Below, piece after piece: positions 16,632-25,541 of a stretch of 36,926 nucleotides of DNA. Each line of letters begins with the position of its first letter. Position 1 is the stretch's first letter. The DNA lies in contig JANQRV010000248.1 in assembly GCA_028284395.1 (NCBI GenBank), positions 1 to 36,926 on the forward strand, written 5' to 3'. The translations under genes were made by a program, and so were the position numbers. The notes beneath the pieces are model-generated. The model was not told the origin of the DNA. It made no database searches and saw only the letters and a list, made by a program, of their open reading frames with translations. This DNA comes from Saprospiraceae bacterium (GTDB lineage Bacteria > Bacteroidota > Bacteroidia > Chitinophagales > Saprospiraceae).

Positions 16632-17483
16632 CTACTTATATCTATCATAAACAACTGGAAATAAGGTTTTTATCCATATTTTTGCAATTGAAGAATACGT
16701 AATACTGGGAAAATGACGTCGAACAAACTTGACATAATCGGTATACGCCAACCCGGTTGGACTGTACAAATATTTGATCCGGTCCGGTAAGCGCGTATCG
16801 CTGGATTTGTAATCTTTGGCACCATGATCGTCCACACAGGTACCCAGCACTCCGGGCGGAATCAAAACCTTGAAACCAGCCTCCTTGGCTCTCAGTGTAT
16901 AGTCGTAATCGCCGAAGCCGTGTGTATAAGCATCTGAAATGATCCCGATTTTGGCAGCAATCTGACTGGGCACCATCATGATGTTCGCACAGCCAAGATC
17001 ACATTCCACAACTTTGTCATCATTCGGTACCAGATAGTGCTTCAGCTTTTTTCTCTTATACAGCCTATAACCACCGTAGGTCACCTCACCCGAAACGGGA
17101 TCTTTCGTTCTTCCGACTGAGATGGCGTAGGTGTCGTTTTCGCGCAAATAGTCATTGATGCATTGGAGGGATCGCAGGATGGCATCGCTTTCCAAATAAG
17201 TGTCATCATTTACCAGTAGATAGTAGTCGGCGTCCGAGGAGAGCGCAGCTTTCCAGGAGCTTCTCATACCACCGGACCAGTACAGCGAACCGGTACCATC
17301 GATGACGGTGGTATCCGGAAACTGTTCCCTGACCGCATCTGCGGTCCCGTCAGAAGAGGCATCATCTGTCAAATACACCTCGATGACCGCTCCTTCAGGT
17401 AGTCTTTGTTTTTGCAGGTTTCGAAGACAGGTAAGGGTCTTCTCTTTTCGATTAAAAGTGGCTAATAAAATGGCGATTTTCAT
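16632..17483 (-). CDS. Family 2 glycosyltransferase
   Basis: The 283-residue GT-A protein starts KIAILLATFNRKEKTL, has the nucleotide-binding aspartates D40 and D41 in LTDDASSDGT, and a metal-binding NDD (92-94) in LLVNDDTYL. The block LYWSGGMR (68-74) and the later GFGDYDYTLRAKEAGF, which contains the likely catalytic base, are typical of rhamnosyl- and related inverting transferases. There are no transmembrane helices. It stands 110 bases before the amidotransferase gene and 82 bases after the first deacetylase gene, so junctions here are looser than elsewhere. Confidence 0.93.
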   Translation of the reverse strand: MKIAILLATFNRKEKTLTCLRNLQKQRLPEGAVIEVYLTDDASSDGTADAVREQFPDTTVIDGTGSLYWSGGMRSSWKAALSSDADYYLLVNDDTYLESDAILRSLQCINDYLRENDTYAISVGRTKDPVSGEVTYGGYRLYKRKKLKHYLVPNDDKVVECDLGCANIMMVPSQIAAKIGIISDAYTHGFGDYDYTLRAKEAGFKVLIPPGVLGTCVDDHGAKDYKSSDTRLPDRIKYLYSPTGLAYTDYVKFVRRHFPSITYSSIAKIWIKTLFPVVYDRYK

Positions 17484-17565
17484 TGAGTTAATGTTTTGAG
17501 GGGCATTTAATTGAGCTACTTTTTCGATGTAATCCGTATTTTGATTTTAGCGTGTTCATTTTTAA

Positions 17566-18564
17566 TCAGGATGGCTTCAGTGCTTTGAGACGGTCCTTCC
17601 AACCGGAGTAGACGTCGTCCGGCATGTAACCGAGTCGACAAAAGTTACCGTATGCTCTTATATCCCTGGGTTCGGCCATGAAGCGATCGAACTTCACAAA
17701 ATCCGGAAGCGTCGAATTCACTGGGTTCAATTTCGAGACCGTCGTCATCACCATTCGGAGTCCAACTTCTTTTGACACCTCCAATACCAAGTCATTGTAG
17801 TTTCCGTTGGGATAGGCGATACTGATCGGTTCTTTGCCAGTTATTTCCAACAACTTTCGATTGCAATTCACTAGCTCATCCCGAATTTCCTGTCGGTTAC
17901 AATTGGTCAGGATGGCGTGGTTTTCGGTATGATTACCAATGTAAACCCAGGGATTTTTCGAAAACTCCCTCAATTCATTCGGCGATAGTGGGCGATCGAT
18001 GTCGGACCAGGGCGCCAGTGCTTCCGTCCCAAAATTTTGTCTGATGTATTTGGCTATGTAATCTGCCTTATAACGTTTTAATCCCTCTTGCTCAACTCTT
18101 ATTTGCTGGAGGCTAACGCCTTCCTTCATCCGATATTTGAAGATGATGTCCCACCAATAGGATTGGTTTTCCGCCACGTTCATGGTAGTAATAAAGAAAG
18201 TAGCGGGGACTTCAAAACTCTTCAAGACATCGACCGCAAGGCTGTTGTTGAAATAGCCATCGTCAAACGTAGCCATAATCAAGGGCTGCCTTCCGTCGAT
18301 TGGTTGTAATAGATCTTCCGGCGTAATGAAGCGGTAGTTGTATTCCAGGAAGAATTCGACAAAATCCTTGAATTGCTGAAGCGTGAGGTTGTTCTGAGGG
18401 TCTACGTGTCCTCTTTCTTTCTCCTGATTCGTAGCGTAAAGACCATGGAAATAGAAAATCAGCAACTGCTTTTCCTCAGCCCTGAGTCTGAGCAAGATCG
18501 GATTGATGCAAAAGCCCAGCTTTTCGATAAAGAGCGGTATGTATTTGTCTGCAATCCATTTCAT
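17566..18564 (-). CDS. Polysaccharide deacetylase (NodB/CE4 family), long form
   Basis: The product is 332 residues if started at the ATG at 18564; a TTG twelve codons earlier overlaps the polymerase gene and is less likely. Numbering from that TTG, the catalytic DDG lies at D113-D114 (MATFDDGY) and the metal-binding histidines at H224 and H228 (IGNHTENH); AYPNGNY is a later motif. An insert of about 60 residues lies between the first two motifs. There is no signal peptide and the N-terminus is only moderately hydrophobic, so it is probably cytosolic or membrane-associated and acts before export. It directly follows the polymerase gene in the operon. Confidence 0.9.
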   Translation of the reverse strand: MKWIADKYIPLFIEKLGFCINPILLRLRAEEKQLLIFYFHGLYATNQEKERGHVDPQNNLTLQQFKDFVEFFLEYNYRFITPEDLLQPIDGRQPLIMATFDDGYFNNSLAVDVLKSFEVPATFFITTMNVAENQSYWWDIIFKYRMKEGVSLQQIRVEQEGLKRYKADYIAKYIRQNFGTEALAPWSDIDRPLSPNELREFSKNPWVYIGNHTENHAILTNCNRQEIRDELVNCNRKLLEITGKEPISIAYPNGNYNDLVLEVSKEVGLRMVMTTVSKLNPVNSTLPDFVKFDRFMAEPRDIRAYGNFCRLGYMPDDVYSGWKDRLKALKPS

Positions 18565-18589
18565 AGCTAATTGGTATATCCTTCTTTTC

Positions 18590-19858
18590 CTAGTTAGCAA
18601 TGCTCATTTCTTCCAAAGGCACAACCTGAGCCTGAGAAATATCAACCAATAATACCTGGCGATACGCTGCCGCCAAAAAGGTCAAAGAGAAAAAGAAAGC
18701 CGACTCAAAATAGTCCTGACTCATCCCAATCAACAGAATGGTTCCCAACATGACCAGTGCCATATGTTTTTTAGCCCCGTAGAGCCGGCAATATTCAGCA
18801 AACCCCTTGTAGTACAAGAAAAAATATAGGATGCCGAACAGGATTCCCCAGCGGGCCATCAGATTGGTTACGCCATTATTACGCATGACAAATTCAAATC
18901 GCTTATCAATTCTCGTTTCATCCCACATGCCCCTACCAGTAAGCGGGAAGCGCATGATATCTTCTAAATCCAGAGCGGCGGATGCCAGTCGGGAGTCTCC
19001 CCCCTCTTCCATGTCTGCGGCGACATCCGTTGACTCAATTTTGATTTTGGAGTTCAAAAAGGAAATGTTGAAAAAGGCAAAAATCGTCCCGGCAGTCAAA
19101 ACTGTAAGAATCATCATCTTGAGGGCCGGATGAAATTTGCGAAAGACCAGATAAACTGCGATCACAAAAACAAATAAACCGATAAAAGCAGCAGTAGATT
19201 GGGTAGACAAAATAGCCAGCAGAAATACACAATTGTACTTCGTAAAAAAGTGTCCTTGACGTACGGTATTGAAGATCATGGCTACAATCAAATACCCACC
19301 AAATGCACCCGGTTCCCAAAATGGACCACAGTTTCGAACCAACAGTCCAAAGTCACCCATCATTTGTGTATTGAACTCGTATAGGATCATGCTTTTCTTC
19401 GAAACTTCCCCCAGACCTATCTCAAAGTAGGTGTAGCTCAGGAAAGACGGTAAGGCCTCTACAATAATTGATTCCAGCTCCGGTTTGATGAGAATCGGGA
19501 TGAAAATAAGGAAGCTGAAAATCGACAGAAAATACATGACATCCAGAAAATTGTCGATGAATCGCTCTCGCAACAGTTTAACGGCTAGATATCCGGTAGT
19601 CACCCAGATGACGAGTCCGATGACCGGATCAATCTTAAAGAACGAAAAGATCAGCGCCTGGAAGATCACCAAGGTAAATGCAGCTCCTAGAATGATCGTA
19701 AGCTCTTTGTCTACCCGGAGATCTCGTTCAAAAAGAACGAGTAATAAAAATAGTCCCCAGACGCCGACTCTAATGATATCGTTGCCGCTGAAAATGGGCA
19801 TTCCCGAAACAGCCAGCAACAAGAACATGATTAGGTAATTCCGATATTTTTGTTTCAT
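18590..19858 (-). CDS. wzy: O-antigen/exopolysaccharide polymerase (Wzy-like) membrane protein
   Basis: The 422-residue protein is almost entirely hydrophobic, with about ten to twelve predicted membrane helices by eye (for example residues 7-40, 54-72 and 115-135) and one long periplasmic loop near 150-200, where RNCGPFWEPGAFGGYL stands; a second loop near 280-310 contains LTGRGMWDETR. This helix-loop-helix layout, including the WEPGAFGGY and TGRG segments, is what Wzy polymerases and O-antigen ligases share, and primary sequence is weakly conserved in both. Position between glycosyltransferases and near a flippase favours polymerase. Its ATG overlaps the stop of the upstream GT4 gene as ATGA. 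Confidence 0.82.
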   Translation of the reverse strand: MKQKYRNYLIMFLLLAVSGMPIFSGNDIIRVGVWGLFLLLVLFERDLRVDKELTIILGAAFTLVIFQALIFSFFKIDPVIGLVIWVTTGYLAVKLLRERFIDNFLDVMYFLSIFSFLIFIPILIKPELESIIVEALPSFLSYTYFEIGLGEVSKKSMILYEFNTQMMGDFGLLVRNCGPFWEPGAFGGYLIVAMIFNTVRQGHFFTKYNCVFLLAILSTQSTAAFIGLFVFVIAVYLVFRKFHPALKMMILTVLTAGTIFAFFNISFLNSKIKIESTDVAADMEEGGDSRLASAALDLEDIMRFPLTGRGMWDETRIDKRFEFVMRNNGVTNLMARWGILFGILYFFLYYKGFAEYCRLYGAKKHMALVMLGTILLIGMSQDYFESAFFFSLTFLAAAYRQVLLVDISQAQVVPLEEMSIAN

Positions 19859-21141
19859 ATTACGTTGGTTGTATGTATTGCTTTGGAAACTTCCTTGCCA
19901 TTCACACCGATGATATCTTGATAAATCTTCATCAAATCATCGGTTATCTTTTCGGGATCCTGTCTCTTTAGGGCCCTTGTTCTTCCATTCTGACCGTAAA
20001 TCTTAGCCTGCTCAAAATTTTCTGCCATTTCGATTATCGCACCTGCCATACCGTACGGTTCCCCAGTCTGCACGAGAATGCCTTCTTTCCCGTCTTCCAA
20101 CAAACTGGCGGTTCCGCCCACCTTGGTGGAAATACAAGGAACTCCGAGCAACATGGCTTCGCATAAGCTATTGGGGCTAATATCAATGTGTGATGGATAG
20201 ACAAACAGATGTGCATTTAGCATCCGGTCGACCAATTGCTCTTCGTTTAGCCGACCTAAGAAGTGGATATTGGCTCCCCTTCTTTTTTTACCGACTGATT
20301 TAGCAGCCAGGTGCGTAACCGCGTCTTTCTCATTGGCACCACCAATTTCCCACCGGTAGTCGATATTGCGCTCATCCAGAAGGCTCGCAACAAAGAAAAT
20401 CGTCTCGATCCCTTTGTAAATGACGGCACTCAGCGTAGTATAGAGCACCAGCGTCCCATTGAGGTCATTATCCCATTTGGCATTGTAAAAAGCATCTCTG
20501 AGCACTTCATCATTGTGGTAATAATTGCAGTGCGGGGCCAGTACCTTAGTTACCACCCGACGGTCCCAACGGGTACGACCGATGATGTTCCTTGAGTTTT
20601 CAAAAATGACCTTTTCTCTCTTCACCGTTTTGGCATACCAATAATAAGTATGTATTTGAGTACGTAAAAACAACCAATCTATGAGGTAGGAATACCGCAA
20701 CACATCGAGGAATGTGATCCCGGCAAAGAAGTTGTGGAGTACAAATTGAATAATTCCCTGTATCGAAGTGACACAAGGTACCTTCGTATGCTTCTGAATC
20801 ATTCCAAAGGGTCCTTCTGTTCCGTGGATATGAATGACATCTGGTTTTACCTCATTGATCACATCAAGGACTAATTGGATGTCTTTTTCCGATTCCATCA
20901 AATTGAAGATCCGCTGCTTAATTTTTGAGATGGCTCCTTTCTTGTAGAGGCTTATGGGTATGTAACGTGTCCCGTCGATCGTAACGGGATCGGCATTTTC
21001 GTAATGGTAAAATAAGATAACCAATTCCACTTTACCCTTCATCGCCTTCTCTAGAGACTTGATCCAGCCACCAGTCAAAGGTGCATTCTTGTAGTGGTTT
21101 TCAGCCAGTGAAGGCGTACCAGAAAGCCATAATACTTTCAT
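19855..21141 (-). CDS. GT4-type glycosyltransferase
   Basis: The 428-residue GT-B protein begins VLWLSGTPS and has the acceptor-side motif VIHIHGTEGPFG. The donor domain shows LFVYPSHIDISPNSLCEAMLLGVPCISTKVGG, where the glutamate of CEAM fills the second position of the family E-x7-E motif. Length is slightly above the GT4 average of about 380, mostly in the N-terminal domain. Start is ATG; its stop overlaps the polymerase ATG, so expression of the two is coupled. Donor sugar unknown. Confidence 0.93.
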   Translation of the reverse strand: MKVLWLSGTPSLAENHYKNAPLTGGWIKSLEKAMKGKVELVILFYHYENADPVTIDGTRYIPISLYKKGAISKIKQRIFNLMESEKDIQLVLDVINEVKPDVIHIHGTEGPFGMIQKHTKVPCVTSIQGIIQFVLHNFFAGITFLDVLRYSYLIDWLFLRTQIHTYYWYAKTVKREKVIFENSRNIIGRTRWDRRVVTKVLAPHCNYYHNDEVLRDAFYNAKWDNDLNGTLVLYTTLSAVIYKGIETIFFVASLLDERNIDYRWEIGGANEKDAVTHLAAKSVGKKRRGANIHFLGRLNEEQLVDRMLNAHLFVYPSHIDISPNSLCEAMLLGVPCISTKVGGTASLLEDGKEGILVQTGEPYGMAGAIIEMAENFEQAKIYGQNGRTRALKRQDPEKITDDLMKIYQDIIGVNGKEVSKAIHTTNVI

Positions 21142-21158
21142 AATGTGCTGTGGTTAAA

Positions 21159-22307
21159 TTATTGGGTAAAAGACGAGTACAGTCTCTTCACCTGATTATT
21201 TTGGTATTTCAGGGAGAACTCTTCCTCAATTGCCGCAAACTGTTCTTCAGCAATCTCGGGCAAGCGTTCCTGATTCTTTTTCATGAATTTGATCATGGCC
21301 TGAAAATCATTCAGCTGGAAAAGGTATTTTTCATCCAGTATCTCCTTCAAGCCACCTACATTGAATCCGATGACCGGTATCTTCCGAGCTATGGATTCGA
21401 TCGGCGAGTAAGGACAATTGTCGTTCAATGCCGTATGTATGTAAAGGTCTGCCTGATCCAGGTAATCGTCGACATTATTTACCCAACCGGGTAGAGAGAA
21501 GTACGCATCGAGTCCGCTTTCTTTGATTTGCTCGCGCAACGGTTCCAGTTCTGGCCCCTTACCGAGTATGGTGATGTGAAAATCGGAGAAGTTGTTCCTA
21601 AGGAATTCCTGGGCGATCGGAATGAAGATTTGTTGATTCTTTCTCTTTTCAATGTGCCCGGTATTAATGATGCGGAGTGTCTGGTCTTTCTTGGCGTGCT
21701 GTCCATTTTTTTGGGCAATTGCATCAAAATCAACGCCATTGTGAATCACCGAAACTTTGGTATAATCCGCCAGTAGGAATTTGCTCTTTTCAAAACAGTA
21801 ATTCGAAACGTATATGAACCGGTCTACAGCGCGGAAATACTTTTTATTCTTCTCAATGAGCGACTGTTTGTGCTCCGGCTTTTCGACTTCGAATTCTATC
21901 ATCTCTTCATGTACGGGACTGTCGTTGAAGTGGCAAGTCATAACAACGGGTACGCGCCCCTTAAAGAATCGCTTGGCGACAAAGGCACTCCTCCCCTCCT
22001 GCACATGAATTATATCAAATTTTTTGTTGGCGTACTTTTTCAAAGCCGATTGCAACAAGACAGTGAAGTAGACATCAGACGCTATCATGGACACGCGCTT
22101 GCCCAGAAAGGGAAGTCGGCTCCCAATCTTGTTGACTAAACCCGCCAATTTCTTCGAAAAAAAACTCGCGTCTTTTATGGTGGCCAAAGTCATCTTAACT
22201 TCGGAGTCCTTGGAAAAATAGCCCATTAATTTCTTGTAGTAGGTCACTACGCCACAGGGGGCATCCGGATCCATTTCGGATAGTATCAGGACGTTCATCG
22301 TTTTCAT
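21159..22307 (-). CDS. GT4-type glycosyltransferase
   Basis: Starting at the ATG at 22307, the product is 382 residues; an earlier TTG overlaps the flippase gene and adds a run that fits poorly, and an ATG three codons later is also possible. The opening MNVLILSEMDPDAPCGVVTYY is the usual GT4 acceptor-domain start with a glycine-rich loop. Later come IIHVQEGRSAF, ITILGKGPELEPL, and PYSPIESIARKIPVIGFNVGG, which holds the donor-binding glutamate. The start lies four bases after the flippase stop and 17 bases separate its end from the next GT4 gene. Confidence 0.92.
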   Translation of the reverse strand: MKTMNVLILSEMDPDAPCGVVTYYKKLMGYFSKDSEVKMTLATIKDASFFSKKLAGLVNKIGSRLPFLGKRVSMIASDVYFTVLLQSALKKYANKKFDIIHVQEGRSAFVAKRFFKGRVPVVMTCHFNDSPVHEEMIEFEVEKPEHKQSLIEKNKKYFRAVDRFIYVSNYCFEKSKFLLADYTKVSVIHNGVDFDAIAQKNGQHAKKDQTLRIINTGHIEKRKNQQIFIPIAQEFLRNNFSDFHITILGKGPELEPLREQIKESGLDAYFSLPGWVNNVDDYLDQADLYIHTALNDNCPYSPIESIARKIPVIGFNVGGLKEILDEKYLFQLNDFQAMIKFMKKNQERLPEIAEEQFAAIEEEFSLKYQNNQVKRLYSSFTQ

Positions 22308-22311
22308 TGTT

Positions 22312-23793
22312 TTAGGTACCAATTGCAAGGCTACTCTTAGAAAAGAGCGCCCTCATAAACAATTTGAATTCAGCAAAACCAAATAATTGCGGCCAAATTT
22401 TGAAATAGACCAATGCACAACTCACCAAGAAAAAGGCCAGGGAGAAATTTCTGCCAAGAAAACCGTAGAGTCGCAATAAATAGGGCACAGTTACCAAAGC
22501 CATTGCTGAAATCACCAAGAGAAGCAAATTGATCAAAAACGCTCTTGCTTTTTGCTTTTCAAGACCAATACCGTTGAATGTCCCAGAACACATAGGCAGG
22601 TAAACAATCAGGTGGTAGATAAAGAAACTCCAAGCAATTGCCTTCACGCCCCAGAAACTTGCCAAAAAGATAGCGATTAGTCCAACTACCGCCTTGAAAA
22701 CTCCCAAGTACAGAAATCGTTTGGTATTAAAATTCGACACCAGTAGTTGATCGGTGAGCGACAGGGTCATCCATATAATGGCCGAAAGAAAAAACGGTGG
22801 CATCAAGCCGATCAGAGGCTCCCAATCTGCGTCCAGGAACGTTAAAATAGCCCAATCATAATAGATCAAGAAGGGGCCGATAATTAGGACTAAGACCGAG
22901 ACCAGCAGAAAAAGGTATTGAAACAGTAGAATACTTTGTCGTTCGGGAGTTTTGCCCGATATATCGGAAAAGTAGACTTGCCCAATGGGGTTCTTAACCG
23001 CTCGTTCGAGATTCATTACCCCCAAGTCGTAGCTCTTGCTGTAAAGCCCAAGCGCTGCACTTCCCGCCATCTTAGCAATGATGAGATTATCAATATTGAC
23101 CGAAATGAAAGTAATGATGTTGAATAGCGTCAGTCGTTTTCCAAAGTCAACCGCCCCAAGACTCAATTTTTGACGGAAAGGGTTCGCAAACTGGTATTTC
23201 CACTTATTGTACCGAAAAGTCAAAAACAACTGGCAAATGAAATAGGACGTGGTCACTGCCAATAAGACCCAGTAATTCCTCATAAACACCAACAAGGCTA
23301 TACCGACAAGCACTGATACAAAATTGGAAAAAACGTGAACCTTACCCACATTATCGAATTCCATATTTTTCCGCATTAGGGCCATCGGAACGAGTATGAA
23401 GGAACTCATGATAAATTGTAAGCCGGTAATGGGCAGTACCCAATAAAGTGCTGTTTCCTCATAAAACCAGGCTACCGGCACCGCGAGCAACGCCGTCACG
23501 ATGGTCGCTCCAACTCCCAGTAATACCAGTGTGGTATTTATGGACACCAATTCTCTATTTTCAATGTCCTTCTTTTGAATGATATAGGTACTGAATCCCA
23601 TATCATTGATCAATTGGACAATACCCGTAAAAGTCATGGATAATGCTATGATCCCAAAGTGCTCGGGAGCGATGAAGAAAGTGAATAACACCGTCTTCAA
23701 AATTGTTATAACCAAGTTCGCGCCTTGCGCAACGATGGATGCTTTTAGGCCCCGAATACTCTTCCGTTCGGGGCCCTTAATCTCTTCTGACAT
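22312..23793 (-). CDS. wzx: Repeat-unit flippase (Wzx-like, MOP superfamily)
   Basis: The 493-residue protein is hydrophobic throughout, with about fourteen helices by eye. The N-terminus GLKASIVAQGANLVITILKTVLFTFFIAPEHFGI and the next block, GFSTYIIQKKDI, are typical of the polysaccharide-synthesis branch of the MOP exporters. Such proteins move undecaprenyl-linked repeat units from the cytoplasmic to the periplasmic side. It starts at ATG 40 bases after the initiating transferase gene and ends next to the first GT4 gene. Confidence 0.92.
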   Translation of the reverse strand: MSEEIKGPERKSIRGLKASIVAQGANLVITILKTVLFTFFIAPEHFGIIALSMTFTGIVQLINDMGFSTYIIQKKDIENRELVSINTTLVLLGVGATIVTALLAVPVAWFYEETALYWVLPITGLQFIMSSFILVPMALMRKNMEFDNVGKVHVFSNFVSVLVGIALLVFMRNYWVLLAVTTSYFICQLFLTFRYNKWKYQFANPFRQKLSLGAVDFGKRLTLFNIITFISVNIDNLIIAKMAGSAALGLYSKSYDLGVMNLERAVKNPIGQVYFSDISGKTPERQSILLFQYLFLLVSVLVLIIGPFLIYYDWAILTFLDADWEPLIGLMPPFFLSAIIWMTLSLTDQLLVSNFNTKRFLYLGVFKAVVGLIAIFLASFWGVKAIAWSFFIYHLIVYLPMCSGTFNGIGLEKQKARAFLINLLLLVISAMALVTVPYLLRLYGFLGRNFSLAFFLVSCALVYFKIWPQLFGFAEFKLFMRALFSKSSLAIGT

Positions 23794-23833
23794 AGTTGTT
23801 CATGGAATTATAAAGTAATCCTTCCTCCTTCTA

Positions 23834-25297
23834 TCAAAGGGCATTTTCTTCTCCCTTGACCATATTGAAAATGGTCAGGAAAACACATTTGTAATCAAAC
23901 CAGAAGCTCCAGTTTTCGATGTAATCCACATCGTATTCAACCCGCTTGGCCATTTGATATACTTCAGTGGTAGGACCTCTCCAGCCATTGACTTGTGCCC
24001 AGCCTGTAATCCCGGGTTTTACTTCATGACGTATCATGAACTTATCAATGAGCTTAGAATAATCGGAGGTATGCTTCAACATGTGTGGCCTCGGCCCGAC
24101 AATGGACATATCTCCTTTCAAAACATTGATGAATTGTGGGAATTCATCCAAGCTCGTTTTCCGTAAGAACGCGCCTACTTTTGTGATGCGGGCATCGTTT
24201 TTAGTAGCTTGCTTTTCATCGCTTTGCTTATTCACAGTCATGGTCCGGAATTTGAAGCATTCGAAAGGCTTATTCCAGTATCCGGTTCTTTTTTGAATAA
24301 AGAAGATGGGACCACGAGACTCCAATTTGATCGCAATTGCACACAATGGCAATAACCAGGGAAACACCAATAGAATGATGAAAAGAGAGAAGATGACATC
24401 GAAGACGCGTTTCAGCATCTTGTTCTCCATTCTGTTAAGCGGTGTTTTCTTGTGACGATAAACGGGAAGATTCAATAATTCTTCTACTTGAAACCCCTTT
24501 TTGAAGATGGAGATCTCCTTAGGCACAATTTCAAAGTCGATGAATTTTGTGCGGCATAGTTCGATGATGCGTTGTATCTTTTGTTGTGATAAATTACTGC
24601 TGAAATAGAGTAGTTTATTGATCGGGTTGTTCTTAATAAATTCCTCGATCTGTTCATAATCCCCCAGGTGATTAGTACCCTTTAGATCGCTCTTCGCAAA
24701 CCGACCCACACAGTGCGTATTGTTGCCGTATATCCTTTCGAATACTTCTTCTACATAACTGATGTTATTGGCATTCCCTCCTACGACTGCATAATAAAGA
24801 GAACCAGTATGACTCCGGTTGTAATAACGCATGCCTAAATGTATCAGGGAAGCAATTCCAGTGAAAATGAAGAAGGACGGGACCAGAAATTGCACTTGGA
24901 AGATATCGGAAAAGAACTGATGGAGAATCATACTGATCACTCCAAAAAACAGAAAGGCTCCTTTAAAAAGGTCTTCAACCTTAAGTTTTAATTTGACACC
25001 TCCGGAGATCTGGTAAATGTTCGAAAACTTGACGACCAGATACCATACGATCTGAACAATGATCAAGAAGATGATAGAGGCTGTAAAGTTTTTCTGCTGG
25101 GCAAAATTATCGTACAGATCCGCTCTGATCTGAAAATAGAAAATAGCATTCAGAAGAATGTAGTCAATAAAGATGACTAGCATACAGAGTTGTTCTGAAT
25201 TCCTCTTAGTTCTTAAGAAATCCGTTCTGTATCCATTCATTTCATTTGGCTGATCTGCAATAAAAGAAGCAGGTGGTGAAGAAGTTGGGATGTCCAT
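23834..25297 (-). CDS. Polyprenyl glycosylphosphotransferase (initiating enzyme, WbaP/WcaJ type)
   Basis: The 487-residue protein transfers a sugar-1-phosphate to undecaprenyl phosphate, starting the repeat unit. About four to five N-terminal helices (residues 38-175) are followed by a Rossmann-like domain (YYAVVGGNANNI) and a C-terminal catalytic domain that starts at KRVFDVIFSLFIILLVFPWL. Visible catalytic-domain motifs are FECFKFRTM, RKTSLDEFPQ and SIVGPRPH, all characteristic of the bacterial sugar transferase family. The first sugar is probably hexose-1-phosphate (Glc or Gal), but specificity cannot be read. It stands 244 bases after the kinase gene, with a palindrome and a hairpin in the gap. 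Confidence 0.95.
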   Translation of the reverse strand: MDIPTSSPPASFIADQPNEMNGYRTDFLRTKRNSEQLCMLVIFIDYILLNAIFYFQIRADLYDNFAQQKNFTASIIFLIIVQIVWYLVVKFSNIYQISGGVKLKLKVEDLFKGAFLFFGVISMILHQFFSDIFQVQFLVPSFFIFTGIASLIHLGMRYYNRSHTGSLYYAVVGGNANNISYVEEVFERIYGNNTHCVGRFAKSDLKGTNHLGDYEQIEEFIKNNPINKLLYFSSNLSQQKIQRIIELCRTKFIDFEIVPKEISIFKKGFQVEELLNLPVYRHKKTPLNRMENKMLKRVFDVIFSLFIILLVFPWLLPLCAIAIKLESRGPIFFIQKRTGYWNKPFECFKFRTMTVNKQSDEKQATKNDARITKVGAFLRKTSLDEFPQFINVLKGDMSIVGPRPHMLKHTSDYSKLIDKFMIRHEVKPGITGWAQVNGWRGPTTEVYQMAKRVEYDVDYIENWSFWFDYKCVFLTIFNMVKGEENAL

Positions 25298-25313
25298 GAA
25301 ATTTCCAGTTTTA

Positions 25314-25328
25314 GGAGTTTAAAACTCC
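25314..25328 (-). repeat. 15-base hairpin just before the initiating transferase gene
   Basis: GGAGTTTAAAACTCC forms seven perfect base pairs around one base, 17 bases upstream of the ATG at 25297. It could affect translation of the initiating enzyme or act as an operator. No clear promoter is seen in the gap 25298-25541. Confidence 0.4.
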
Positions 25329-25492
25329 ATAAGACGATAAAAATTGGTTCAATAAGTTGCAGACACGGCTTCCGGGAGCTTTAAGGTTTGTATTAGGTTT
25401 CGTTCATCTGTAATAATTTGGTTTTGTTGAGAAAATCTTAATGTTCCAATACTCGTTTAATTCGTCTTAAAAATTCACTGGGGGTATTTACT

Positions 25493-25530
25493 GTGGCTGC
25501 TTTTGCTGCTATGGGAACAACAGCAACCAC
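25493..25530 (-). repeat. Imperfect hairpin directly after the kinase gene
   Basis: The arms GTGGCTGC (25493-25500) and GCAACCAC (25523-25530) pair with one mismatch, wobble in RNA of the minus strand, and the pairing extends inward over several more bases. It begins 12 bases after the kinase stop. There is no T-run, so it may be an attenuator or mRNA-stabilising element rather than a terminator. Confidence 0.35.
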
Positions 25531-25541
25531 TTAGCAACTAC

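Noticed and set aside
18565-18600. TTG start giving twelve extra residues to the long NodB-type deacetylase
   Set aside because: It overlaps the polymerase gene and an ATG is available at 18564, which I prefer.
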